Below are positions 56,829-64,000 of a stretch of 64,000 bases of DNA, one piece after another. The first letter of the stretch is position 1; each line of letters opens with the position of its first letter. A program made the translations under genes and the position numbers. Source of the DNA: Agathobaculum sp. NTUH-O15-33 (GTDB lineage: Bacteria; Bacillota; Clostridia; Oscillospirales; Butyricicoccaceae); contig NZ_CP136187.1 of NCBI RefSeq assembly GCF_033193315.1, positions 2,983,501 through 3,047,500 on the forward strand, written 5' to 3'. The notes beneath the pieces were generated by a model, which worked only from the letters and a program-made list of their open reading frames with translations, was not told the DNA's origin and did not search any database.

Positions 56829-57098
56829 ATGAACGAAACGCTATACGAGTTCGACGCGATGTTGCGCAAGGTACCCGATCTGGACGGGGCCTATATCGAG
56901 TTCCCGCACGATGTGCGGCGGGAGTTTCACAAGGGCCGCGTCAAGGTGCGCGCCACGTTTGACGGCGTGCCGTACGACGGCAGTCTGGTGCGCATGAAAA
57001 CGCCGGGCCACATCCTCGGCGTGCGCAAGGATATCCGCGCGCGGATCGGCAAGCAGCCGGGGGATACCGTGCACGTCACCCTGCGCGAGCGCGCCTAA
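56829..57098 (+). CDS. DUF1905-domain protein
   Basis: An 89-residue protein: [60 protein letters not shown]. This is the DUF1905 beta-barrel, often fused to or near a YdeI/OmdA-type domain. Function unknown. Start at ATG 56829; probably translationally coupled to the GNAT gene. Confidence 0.9.
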   Translation: MNETLYEFDAMLRKVPDLDGAYIEFPHDVRREFHKGRVKVRATFDGVPYDGSLVRMKTPGHILGVRKDIRARIGKQPGDTVHVTLRERA

Positions 57099-57206
57099 AA
57101 CCGCCGCTTCCCCTTTCCGTTTTTTTCTGGTATACTGAACAAACAGAAATCTTGTTTGCTTTAGGGCGGCGCGAGCTCACGCCGCCTCTATTGGGAGGGG
57201 ATCGCT

Positions 57207-58574
57207 TTGGCGGCAGAAGCAGAAAAGGTAGAAGCCGGACAAAAAGAAAACAAAATGGGCACCATGCCGGAGGGCAAACTCATCATCACCATGTCGTTTC
57301 CAATCATGCTGTCCATGCTGATCCAAGCGCTTTATAACATTGTGGACAGCGCGTTCGTCGCGCGTATCAGCGAAAGCGCGCTGACCGCCGTGTCGCTCGC
57401 CTTTCCGGTGCAGCTTTTCATGATCGCGGTGGCGACCGGCGCGGGCGTTGGCGTGAACGCGCTGTTGTCCCGCAAGCTCGGCCAGCACAAGCAGGACGAA
57501 GCCGACGCGGTCGCGATGAACGGCGTGTTTCTCGCCGTGGTTTGCTGGCTGGTCTTCGCCGTGCTCGGCCTATTATTCGGCAAAAGCTTTATCGCCCTAT
57601 TTACCACCGACGCCGCCGTGCGCGAAATGGGCACCAGCTACGTTACCGTTTGCACCGTTGCATCGTGCGGGGTGTTCCTGCTGTTCGTGGCCGAACGGCT
57701 GATGCAGGCGACCGGCAACACCGTTTACCACATGATCACCCAGCTGATCGGCGCGCTGATCAACTGCGTGCTCGATCCGATCATGATCTTTGGCCTGTTC
57801 GGCTTTCCCCGGCTTGGCACGACGGGCGCGGCCCTCGCCACCGTCACCGCACAGATCATCGCCATGTCCATCGGCTTTTTCATCAATGTTCGCTTTAATC
57901 ACGACGTGCGGCTCAAGCCGCGTTCGTTCCGGCCAAACGGCGCGATTTTGGGCGAGGTGTTAAAGATCGGCCTGCCCGCCGCGGTCACGCAGTCGCTCGC
58001 CAGCGTGCTCACCATCGGTTTAAACCGCATTCTCATGCCGTTTTCCATGACCGCCGTTGGCTTTTACGGCGTATATTACAAGCTGCAAAACTTTTTGTTC
58101 ATGCCGGTCTTTGGCCTGAATAACGCGCTGATCCCCATGATTGGGTATAACTTCGGCGCGAAAAAGTATGACCGTATCCATCGGATCACCAAGTACGCGC
58201 TTTTGCTTTCCGTCGGGATCATGGCGGGCGGTACCGTGCTGTTCGAGCTGCTTCCCCGCCCGCTGCTCGCCCTGTTCAAGGCTTCGGAGGAGATGCTCAC
58301 GATCGGCGTGCCCGCGATCCGCATCATCGCGCTTTCCATCTGCTTTGCGGGCGCTTCGGTCATTCTGTGCGGCTGCATGCAGGGACTGGGACGCGGCAAC
58401 GAATCGCTTGTGGTGACGCTTTTGCGGCAAATCGTCGTTTTGCTTCCTCTGGCGGTTCTGCTCGCCCGGGTCAGCCTGCACGCGGTCTGGCTGGCGTTCC
58501 CGCTGGCCGAAATCGTCGGCTGCATCGCCGCCGTGCTGCTGCACCGGCGCGTTACCGGACACATGCTGCGGTAG
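57207..58574 (+). CDS. MATE-family efflux transporter
   Basis: A 455-residue protein with twelve hydrophobic helices and the MATE repeat architecture (IQALYNIVDSAFVARISESA; LTIGLNRILMPFSMTAVGFY; PMIGYNFGAKKYDR). Exports cationic compounds using Na+ or H+. It starts at TTG 57207 with GGGAGGGG 6 nt upstream, after a charged 20-residue tail. Substrate unknown. Confidence 0.94.
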   Translation: MAAEAEKVEAGQKENKMGTMPEGKLIITMSFPIMLSMLIQALYNIVDSAFVARISESALTAVSLAFPVQLFMIAVATGAGVGVNALLSRKLGQHKQDEADAVAMNGVFLAVVCWLVFAVLGLLFGKSFIALFTTDAAVREMGTSYVTVCTVASCGVFLLFVAERLMQATGNTVYHMITQLIGALINCVLDPIMIFGLFGFPRLGTTGAALATVTAQIIAMSIGFFINVRFNHDVRLKPRSFRPNGAILGEVLKIGLPAAVTQSLASVLTIGLNRILMPFSMTAVGFYGVYYKLQNFLFMPVFGLNNALIPMIGYNFGAKKYDRIHRITKYALLLSVGIMAGGTVLFELLPRPLLALFKASEEMLTIGVPAIRIIALSICFAGASVILCGCMQGLGRGNESLVVTLLRQIVVLLPLAVLLARVSLHAVWLAFPLAEIVGCIAAVLLHRRVTGHMLR

Positions 58575-58695
58575 CCTTGGCCCGAATTGGACAAACTATC
58601 CAATTTGCAAACATAAATTGTTAACAATTTCCCTCTTGTTTTTCGCCGCGGGACGGCATACAATGAAAGCAAGAAAACCAAAGAGGGTGAGTCCA

Positions 58696-59211
58696 ATGGA
58701 AAGTGAAATACACCGCATGGCGCGGAATATCGTCGAGCACCCGCGTTACCAGCAGCTGCGCGAATTTCAGCACCACGGTGAGGCCAACTCCGTTTACGAC
58801 CATTCGCTGGCCGTGGCCGAGTGCGCCTATGGGATCGCCCGTAAGATGCGTCTGTCGGAGGACGAGACCGCTTCCGTTGTGCGCGCGGCTCTTCTGCATG
58901 ATTTCTTCGGATACGACTGGCACAGCGACCGGTTCCGCCGGTACTTGAAACATTTTTCCGGTTTGCGCCGACTTGGGCGCATGCACGCCTTTGTGCACGG
59001 CCATATCGCGGCCGACCGGGCCCGCTTCACCTTTCGCCTAAGCGAGAGCGAATGCGAGGCCATTGCGCGCCATATGTTTCCGCTTGCCGCTATGCCGCGT
59101 ACCCGCGTGGCTTGGATCGTCACGCTGGCCGACAAAGTCGTCGCTTCCCGTGAAATGAGTATCGCGCTTGGCGGCTATATGTCCGCGTTCTACCGCAAGG
59201 TCATTGCGTAA
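58696..59211 (+). CDS. HD-domain hydrolase
   Basis: A 171-residue HD protein: SVYDHSLAVAECAYGIARKM, ALLHDFFGYDWH (HD pair with an aromatic insert), FVHGHIAADRARF, ARHMFPLAAMPRTRVAWIVTLADK. It matches the clostridial YfbR/HDc-like family of small phosphohydrolases. GAGGGTGA precedes ATG 58696. A promoter TTGTTT-17-TACAAT lies about 30 nt upstream. Confidence 0.87.
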   Translation: MESEIHRMARNIVEHPRYQQLREFQHHGEANSVYDHSLAVAECAYGIARKMRLSEDETASVVRAALLHDFFGYDWHSDRFRRYLKHFSGLRRLGRMHAFVHGHIAADRARFTFRLSESECEAIARHMFPLAAMPRTRVAWIVTLADKVVASREMSIALGGYMSAFYRKVIA

Positions 59212-59220
59212 CTTCATTAA

Positions 59221-59264
59221 AAAAATGCCGCCCGGATGCGTCTGTCCGGGCGGCGTATTTTTTT
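59221..59264 (+). terminator. Terminator of the HD gene
   Basis: Stem GCCGCCCGGA/TCCGGGCGGC flanked by A and T runs, 9 nt after the stop. Confidence 0.9.
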
Positions 59265-59319
59265 AGTTGATGCGCCACGCTCACGATTTTATGCGCGGCG
59301 GTAGCCGCGAAACGGCGGG

Positions 59320-59400
59320 GTGGGGTCACCCCGCCCTACCCGCATGTAGGGCCGAGTGACCCCACTCGGCCGCCCGCGGCTCCTGTCGCGCATTTTATTG
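59320..59400. repeat. Short G+C palindrome repeats, second locus
   Basis: GGCGGGGTGGGGTCACCCCG and TAGGGCCGAGTGACCCCACT followed by CCCGCGGCTCCTGTCGCGCA repeat the units seen at 11177-11640. No gene is present. Confidence 0.7.
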
Positions 59401-59428
59401 TGAGCGAAACGAACCCTCCAACAGAAAT

Positions 59429-59466
59429 AAAAACCGGCAAGCAGGTGTTACCCCGCTTGCCGGTTT
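59429..59466 (-). terminator. Terminator of the membrane-protein gene
   Basis: Stem AAACCGGCAAGC/GCTTGCCGGTTT, downstream of the minus-strand stop at 59479. Confidence 0.85.
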
Positions 59467-59478
59467 CTCCCGCTTATT

Positions 59479-60267
59479 TTATTTTTCGTCCGCTTCTCCC
59501 TCCGGCGGGCCGTCTCCATCCTCCGGCGTGGGAAGCACGACTGGGATGAGCGACGCGGCAAAGCGGCCCTTTCCGCGTTTTTTAACGTAGAAATAACCGA
59601 TAAAGGAGAAGATCAGCGCGCCCACACAGTTGACGATCAGGTCCTTCATCGTGTCGATCAGGCCCACATCAAGATAGCCGCCGGGGAACTCCATCCAATC
59701 CTCGCCGTTGACGACCAGACTCGTGATCGGCTCGTGCACCACCGTGTTGAGTCCGCTTGGATTGAGCGATACCGAGTTGACCGTTTGCACGATAAAATCC
59801 TTTTGCATATCCGTTCCGAGCAGTTGATCGGAGCCAAACTCAAAAAACTCCCACAGCACGCCCACGGTCATGGAGAAACAAAACGCCACGATCGCCAAAA
59901 ACAGCGGCGACAGGCGAAAGGTGAACCGCTCGCTTCGATTGAATAGGTCGACCAGCGAAAAGCCGACCGCCGCGACCAGAAAGCCGTTTAGCGTGTGCAG
60001 CATCGTATCCCAATACGGGATGATGGTGTAAAACGAATTGATTTCGCCCAAGATTTCCGCCGCGAAGATAAAGCAGTAAATAATGCCCTCCATCACGGGC
60101 GGGATATCGATGGACAGGCGCTTTTCCAGCGCCATCGGCACGCAGAACAGGATGAGCGCCAAAACGCACACGAACACGTTCTCGTACCGCCCCATAAACG
60201 CCGCGCGGATGAGCGTGAGCACGATAAAGAAGGATAAAACGCCGCGTATGGTCATGCGCCGCCGCAC
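59479..60267 (-). CDS. Integral membrane protein, DUF2238/YjdF-like
   Basis: A 262-residue frame from GTG 60267 with about six helices; GEINSFYTIIPYWDTMLHTLNGFL, cut here, and CFSMTVGVLWEFFEFGSDQL match DUF2238/YjdF membrane proteins, function unknown. The frame has no good ribosome-binding site. About 45 nt upstream, ATG 60313 is preceded by AAAGGAA and reads MLGRKK then stops; deleting one base of the A6 run (60296-60301) joins it to this frame as MLGRKKKTEEQAPVQV, giving 277 residues. So the intact start is probably 60313 with a one-base insertion. Confidence 0.8.
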   Translation of the reverse strand: MRRRMTIRGVLSFFIVLTLIRAAFMGRYENVFVCVLALILFCVPMALEKRLSIDIPPVMEGIIYCFIFAAEILGEINSFYTIIPYWDTMLHTLNGFLVAAVGFSLVDLFNRSERFTFRLSPLFLAIVAFCFSMTVGVLWEFFEFGSDQLLGTDMQKDFIVQTVNSVSLNPSGLNTVVHEPITSLVVNGEDWMEFPGGYLDVGLIDTMKDLIVNCVGALIFSFIGYFYVKKRGKGRFAASLIPVVLPTPEDGDGPPEGEADEK

Positions 60268-60442
60268 CTGTACCGGCGCTTGTTCTTCAGTTTTCTTTTT
60301 TACGGCCTAGCATATCAGTTCCTTTCCCAATGGTTCGTTTCTCTTAAGTCTATATTATAGCACCGATCCACCCAAAAGAAAACCATGGCCCCTTTTATTT
60401 AACTGCGCGGGGCGGTGTGTTTTTCCTTTTGGCGCGCTTTCA

Positions 60443-60471
60443 TTGCAACATCCCCCAAAAGGCATTATAAT
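60443..60471 (+). promoter_or_regulatory. Promoter of the EndoQ-UvrD gene
   Basis: TTGCAA (60443-60448), a 17-nt spacer and TATAAT (60466-60471), about 35 nt before the start codon. Confidence 0.7.
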
Positions 60472-60505
60472 GAGACCAGCTTGTTTGGATAGAAGGTGTC
60501 TTTTT

Positions 60506-63500
60506 ATGTATATCGCGGATCTGCATATTCATTCCCGTTTTTCCCGCGCCACCAGCCACGAATGCGACGCGCCCCATCTGGATTGGTGGGCCCGTCGCAA
60601 GGGGATCTCGCTGCTTGGCACGGGCGATTTCACGCACCCCGCGTGGCGCGAAGAGCTAAAGGCGCAGCTTGAACCCGCAGGGGACGGCGTGTATCAGCTG
60701 CGGGAGGCATATCGCCTGCCCTTCGCCACGCCCGGAGAAACGCCCCGCTTTGTCGTGACGGGCGAGATCAGCTCCATCTACAAGCGGGACGGCAAGACCC
60801 GCAAGGTGCATAATTTAATTTTACTGCCCAGTCTGGAAGCGGCGGACGAGCTGTCCGCGCGGCTGGAAGCCATCGGCAATATCCATTCGGACGGGCGGCC
60901 CATTCTGGGGCTGGACAGCCGCGACCTGCTCGAATTGACGCTCGAGACCTGCCCGGAGGCCGAGTTTATCCCCGCGCACATCTGGACGCCGCACTTTTCC
61001 ATGTTCGGCGCGTTTTCGGACTTCGACACCGTTTCCGCGTGCTTTGACGATATGACGCCCCACATCCACGCAGTAGAGACCGGACTCTCCTCCGACCCGC
61101 CGATGAACTGGCGCGTTTCCGCGCTGGACGGGTTGACGCTGGTATCGAACTCGGACGCGCACTCCCCATCGAAGCTGGGCCGCGAGGCCAATTTGCTGGA
61201 GACCGCGCGCACCTATCCCGCGCTGGTTCGCGCTATCCGCACCGGCCAAGGGTTTGCGGGCACGGTGGAGTTTTTCCCGGAGGAAGGCAAATACCATTTG
61301 GACGGGCACCGGAATTGCGGCGTTTGCTTAACGCCTGCCGAGACCGCCGCGCGGGGCGGACTATGCCCGGTCTGCGGCAAAAAGCTGACCGTCGGCGTGG
61401 AGCACCGGGTCGAAGCGCTGGCCGATCGCCCCGCGGATTTCCGTCCCGCAGCGGCCAAGCCCTTTGAAAGCCTTGCGCCGCTGCCCGAGGCCATTGCGGC
61501 TTCCACCGGCGGCTCGGCCACGGGCAAAAAAACGCTGGAACAGTACGAGCGCATGCTCCGCGAATTGGGCCCGGAATTTTATATTTTGCGGCAAGCGCCA
61601 ATCCCGGATATCGAACAGGTTGCGGGGCCGTGCGTGGCCGAGGGCATTCGCCGCCTTCGCATCGGTCAGGTAGACCGGCGCGCCGGCTTTGACGGCGAAT
61701 ACGGCACCATTTCCCTGTTAACGCCCGCCGAGATCGAGCGGTTCAGCGGCCAGATCTCCCTATTCGGCGCGGAAGCGCCGCGGCAAAAGAAAAAAGCGGC
61801 CAATTCGCTTGTCCAAACCGCCCCGAAGCTAGCCGCCGCACCGGTGGAGGAAGCGCCGAACCCGGAGCAGCTGGCGGCGATTGCCGCCGCGGAACAGACG
61901 GTGGCGGTCGTGGCCGGGCCGGGCACGGGCAAGACCAAAACGCTGGTCGCCCGCATCGCCCATTTAATCGAAGAACGGGGCGTGAAGCCGGGCGAGATCA
62001 CCGCCGTTACCTTTACCAACCAAGCGGCCGCCGAAATGCGCGATCGTTTGGAAAAGCGGCTGGGCGGCAAACGCGCGGTGCAGCGCATGACCATCGGCAC
62101 CTTTCACGCGATTTGTCTGAACCTTTTAAAGGGCGCGCGTCTGATCGGTCAGGGCGAGGCGCTTACCGTCGCGGCGCAGGTGCTCCGCGAGCACGCGGGC
62201 AAGGGCGGCGCACGCGCGCTGCTGCAAGCGGTCTCCCGCGTAAAAAACGGCGCGTCTTTGGAGGATACCGGGCTAGACGGCGGCCTATATGAAGCTTACT
62301 GCGCGCGCCTGCGGCAAATGGGCGTTTTGGATTTCGACGACCTGCTCACCGAAGCGCTGGGGCTGGATACCGCGGGCCTAAAAAGCTTTTCCCACCTGCT
62401 GGTGGACGAATTTCAGGACATCAACGACACCCAATATGCGCTGATCCGCGCGTGGAGCGAACACGGCAAAAGCCTGTTCGTCATCGGCGACCCGGACCAG
62501 TCTATTTACGGCTTTCGCGGCGCAAGCGGCCGCTGCTTTGAGCGGCTGTTGGAGGACTGCCCGAAAGCGCGCGAAATCCGCCTACAGCAAAATTACCGCT
62601 CCGCGCCGGAAATTCTCGCTGCGGCCGCGCCGGTGATCGAGCAAAACCCCGGCGGTTCCCGCGCGCTTGCCGCGCACCGCGCCCCCGGCGCCGCCGTGCG
62701 TCTGGTGCGGGCGGCGGACGGTTTCGCGGAGGGGATCTTCATCGCCAAGGAAATTGGCCGCATGGTCGGCGGCGTCGATATGCTGGAAGCGCAAAAGCTG
62801 GAGCACGAACGGGAGATACGCGCCTTTTCCGATATCGCGGTGCTTTGCCGCACGCACCGGCAGTTAGAACTGATTGAAAAATGCCTGACGCACGACGATA
62901 TCCCCTGCATCATCAGCGGCCGGGAGGATTTTCTGGATGATGATACGGTGCGCGGCGCGCTCGCCTTCTGGCGGTCGCTCCAAGCGCCGGACGACGCGGC
63001 GGCGCTTGAGACCGCGCTTCACCTGCTGTGGCACTGTCCGGCCGATCTGATCCAAAAGGCGCAGGCGGCCTGCGCCGCGTTGGACACGTTCGATCCCGAT
63101 CCTCTGCGCCCGCTCGCGGCGGGCTACGGCCATCTGGAAGCGTGGCTCGGGCGCGCCGAGGAATGGCTGCCCCATATGAAGGAAAAGCCCCGCAAGCTGG
63201 CGGAACGCTGGGCGGAGCAGTACGGCGATTCGCCCGCTCTGGCGCGCCTGCGGGACATGGCGGTGTTTTACGCCACCCTGTCCGAGCTGTGGAACGCGCT
63301 GACGTTGGGGCAGGAAGCCGACTTGCGCCGCACCGCGGGCAAGGGCTGGCAGTCCGGCGCGGTGCGGCTGATGACGCTGCACGGCTCCAAGGGGCTGGAA
63401 TTTCCCGCCGTGTTCGTGGCCGGTATCACCGCAGGGTCGCTTCCGCTGGAATCGCAGGCGCGCCCGGCCGACCTCGAAGAGGAACGGCGGCTGTTCTACG

Positions 63501-63646
63501 TCGGCATGACGCGCGCGCGGGACGAGCTGATCCTTACCGCGGGCGGCGAGCCCTCTGTTTTCCTAAACGACCTGCCTGACCGTGTCAGGCGGGAAAACGC
63601 CGCGCGGCGGCGTGACGCTCCGCTGGAGCAGATCAGCCTATTTTAA
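60506..63646 (+). CDS. Endonuclease Q-like PHP nuclease fused to a UvrD/PcrA-type helicase
   Basis: A 1046-residue cytosolic fusion. Residues 1-415: PHP nuclease (ADLHIHSRFSRATS with H7 and H9, IPAHIWTPHFSMFGAFSDF, SNSDAHSPSKLGREAN) and a CxxC...CxxC zinc knuckle (C271, C274, C287, C290), the layout of endonuclease Q, which nicks DNA 5' of deaminated bases. Q416-F420 is QISLF, a bacterial clamp-binding-like motif. Residues about 450-1040: SF1A helicase with Walker A GPGTGKT (471-477), DEFQD (from 634), GDPDQSIYGFRGA, MTLHGSKGLEFPAVFVAG and YVGMTRARDEL. The last five residues are again QISLF. Start at ATG 60506. A response regulator follows after 12 nt. Confidence 0.92.
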   Translation: MYIADLHIHSRFSRATSHECDAPHLDWWARRKGISLLGTGDFTHPAWREELKAQLEPAGDGVYQLREAYRLPFATPGETPRFVVTGEISSIYKRDGKTRKVHNLILLPSLEAADELSARLEAIGNIHSDGRPILGLDSRDLLELTLETCPEAEFIPAHIWTPHFSMFGAFSDFDTVSACFDDMTPHIHAVETGLSSDPPMNWRVSALDGLTLVSNSDAHSPSKLGREANLLETARTYPALVRAIRTGQGFAGTVEFFPEEGKYHLDGHRNCGVCLTPAETAARGGLCPVCGKKLTVGVEHRVEALADRPADFRPAAAKPFESLAPLPEAIAASTGGSATGKKTLEQYERMLRELGPEFYILRQAPIPDIEQVAGPCVAEGIRRLRIGQVDRRAGFDGEYGTISLLTPAEIERFSGQISLFGAEAPRQKKKAANSLVQTAPKLAAAPVEEAPNPEQLAAIAAAEQTVAVVAGPGTGKTKTLVARIAHLIEERGVKPGEITAVTFTNQAAAEMRDRLEKRLGGKRAVQRMTIGTFHAICLNLLKGARLIGQGEALTVAAQVLREHAGKGGARALLQAVSRVKNGASLEDTGLDGGLYEAYCARLRQMGVLDFDDLLTEALGLDTAGLKSFSHLLVDEFQDINDTQYALIRAWSEHGKSLFVIGDPDQSIYGFRGASGRCFERLLEDCPKAREIRLQQNYRSAPEILAAAAPVIEQNPGGSRALAAHRAPGAAVRLVRAADGFAEGIFIAKEIGRMVGGVDMLEAQKLEHEREIRAFSDIAVLCRTHRQLELIEKCLTHDDIPCIISGREDFLDDDTVRGALAFWRSLQAPDDAAALETALHLLWHCPADLIQKAQAACAALDTFDPDPLRPLAAGYGHLEAWLGRAEEWLPHMKEKPRKLAERWAEQYGDSPALARLRDMAVFYATLSELWNALTLGQEADLRRTAGKGWQSGAVRLMTLHGSKGLEFPAVFVAGITAGSLPLESQARPADLEEERRLFYVGMTRARDELILTAGGEPSVFLNDLPDRVRRENAARRRDAPLEQISLF

Positions 63647-63658
63647 AGGTGGCGCAAT

Positions 63659-64000
63659 ATGCAAAAAATCATGATCATAGAAGACGACCCGGCGATCCGG
63701 GACGAGCTGGCGCTGCTGCTTGGCAACGAGGGCTTTGAGCCGCTGACCGTCACGGATTTCACACTGGTGACGGCACAGATCGCCGCGCGCGCGCCGGACC
63801 TGATCCTGCTCGATCTGGGCCTTCCCGGCAGAGACGGCTTTTCGCTGTGCGCCGAGATCCATAAGCAATCCGCCGTGCCCATCATTTTCGTGACCAGCCG
63901 CGATTCCGCGATGGATGAATTGCGGGCGCTCAGTCTGGGCGGGGACGATTACATCACCAAACCCTATAATATCCCCGTGCTTCTGGCCCGCGTCAAAGCC
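63659..64000 (+). CDS. OmpR-type response regulator, N-terminal part (runs off right edge)
   Basis: The first 114 codons give a complete receiver: IIEDDPAIRDELALLLGNEG (ED pair near 8-10), phosphoacceptor D52 in LILLDLGLPGRDG, and YITKPYNIPVLLARVKA. The DNA-binding domain lies beyond the window. AAAGGTGG precedes ATG 63659. It is 12 nt after the EndoQ-UvrD gene, but this closeness may not mean shared function. Confidence 0.9.
   Translation, partial: MQKIMIIEDDPAIRDELALLLGNEGFEPLTVTDFTLVTAQIAARAPDLILLDLGLPGRDGFSLCAEIHKQSAVPIIFVTSRDSAMDELRALSLGGDDYITKPYNIPVLLARVKA

Overview
The window is about 60% G+C with short intergenic gaps, Firmicutes-type ribosome-binding sites (GGAGG) and many intrinsic terminators. 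Gene content (class III anaerobic ribonucleotide reductase, formate-tetrahydrofolate ligase, tandem FeoA plus FeoB, AbrB/SpoVT and LytTR regulators, DUF6809, DUF3793, DUF896 and DUF1538 proteins) and the 16S/23S sequences point to an anaerobic member of the Clostridia (Bacillota), probably an Oscillospirales-type gut bacterium. I cannot name the genus from sequence alone.

Layout. 0-11 kb: edge of a tyrosine recombinase, an HD protein, rodA, fhs, an ECF sigma/anti-sigma pair, a PdaA-like deacetylase, an ABC-F antibiotic-resistance-type ATPase behind an RNA attenuator, tsaE-tsaB, upp and a GNAT gene. 11-17 kb: repeat-rich spacer, a ribbon-helix-helix regulator with twin operators, DUF6809, EcsC, and an anaerobic RNR operon (nrdD, a separate glycyl-radical peptide, nrdG) with NrdR-like boxes. 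17-25 kb: a P-II-like/DUF1538 pair, then one complete rRNA operon on the minus strand (16S, tRNA-Ala, tRNA-Ile, 23S, 5S) with two tandem promoters. 25-30.5 kb: a cell-wall hydrolase, a frameshifted CAT-like gene, and the biotin operon bioY-bioB-bioD with a BirA-type operator. 30.6-38 kb: a surface two-component locus (response regulator, secreted Pro-rich anchored protein, 7TM GHKL kinase, SLH protein). 38-41 kb: AbrB-like and LytTR regulators and an AgrA/AgrC-like pair. 41-48 kb: a TetM-like GTPase and an iron locus (FeoB, two FeoA, a small Cys-rich protein, flavodoxin, DUF3793) sharing a GTTAG-N6-CTAAC palindrome. 48-64 kb: a pentapeptide protein, a two-component pair with a secreted repeat protein, nitroreductase, yjbQ/HD/cca/DUF896 operon, O-acetylhomoserine sulfhydrylase, GNAT, DUF1905, MATE, HD, a DUF2238-like membrane protein, a large EndoQ-UvrD fusion, and the start of a response regulator.

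Most interesting: (i) the three-segment attenuator with a two-codon leader ORF ahead of the Lsa/CplR-like ABC-F gene; (ii) an EndoQ-type PHP nuclease fused to a UvrD helicase with a clamp-binding-like QISLF motif after each half; (iii) the shared iron-locus palindrome; (iv) a tandem P-II-like protein overlapping a tandem DUF1538 transporter; (v) a dispersed element lying between duplicated terminator hairpins; (vi) three genes each interrupted by one extra base in a T6/A6 tract, either an assembly artefact or a slippage/phase-variation signal.
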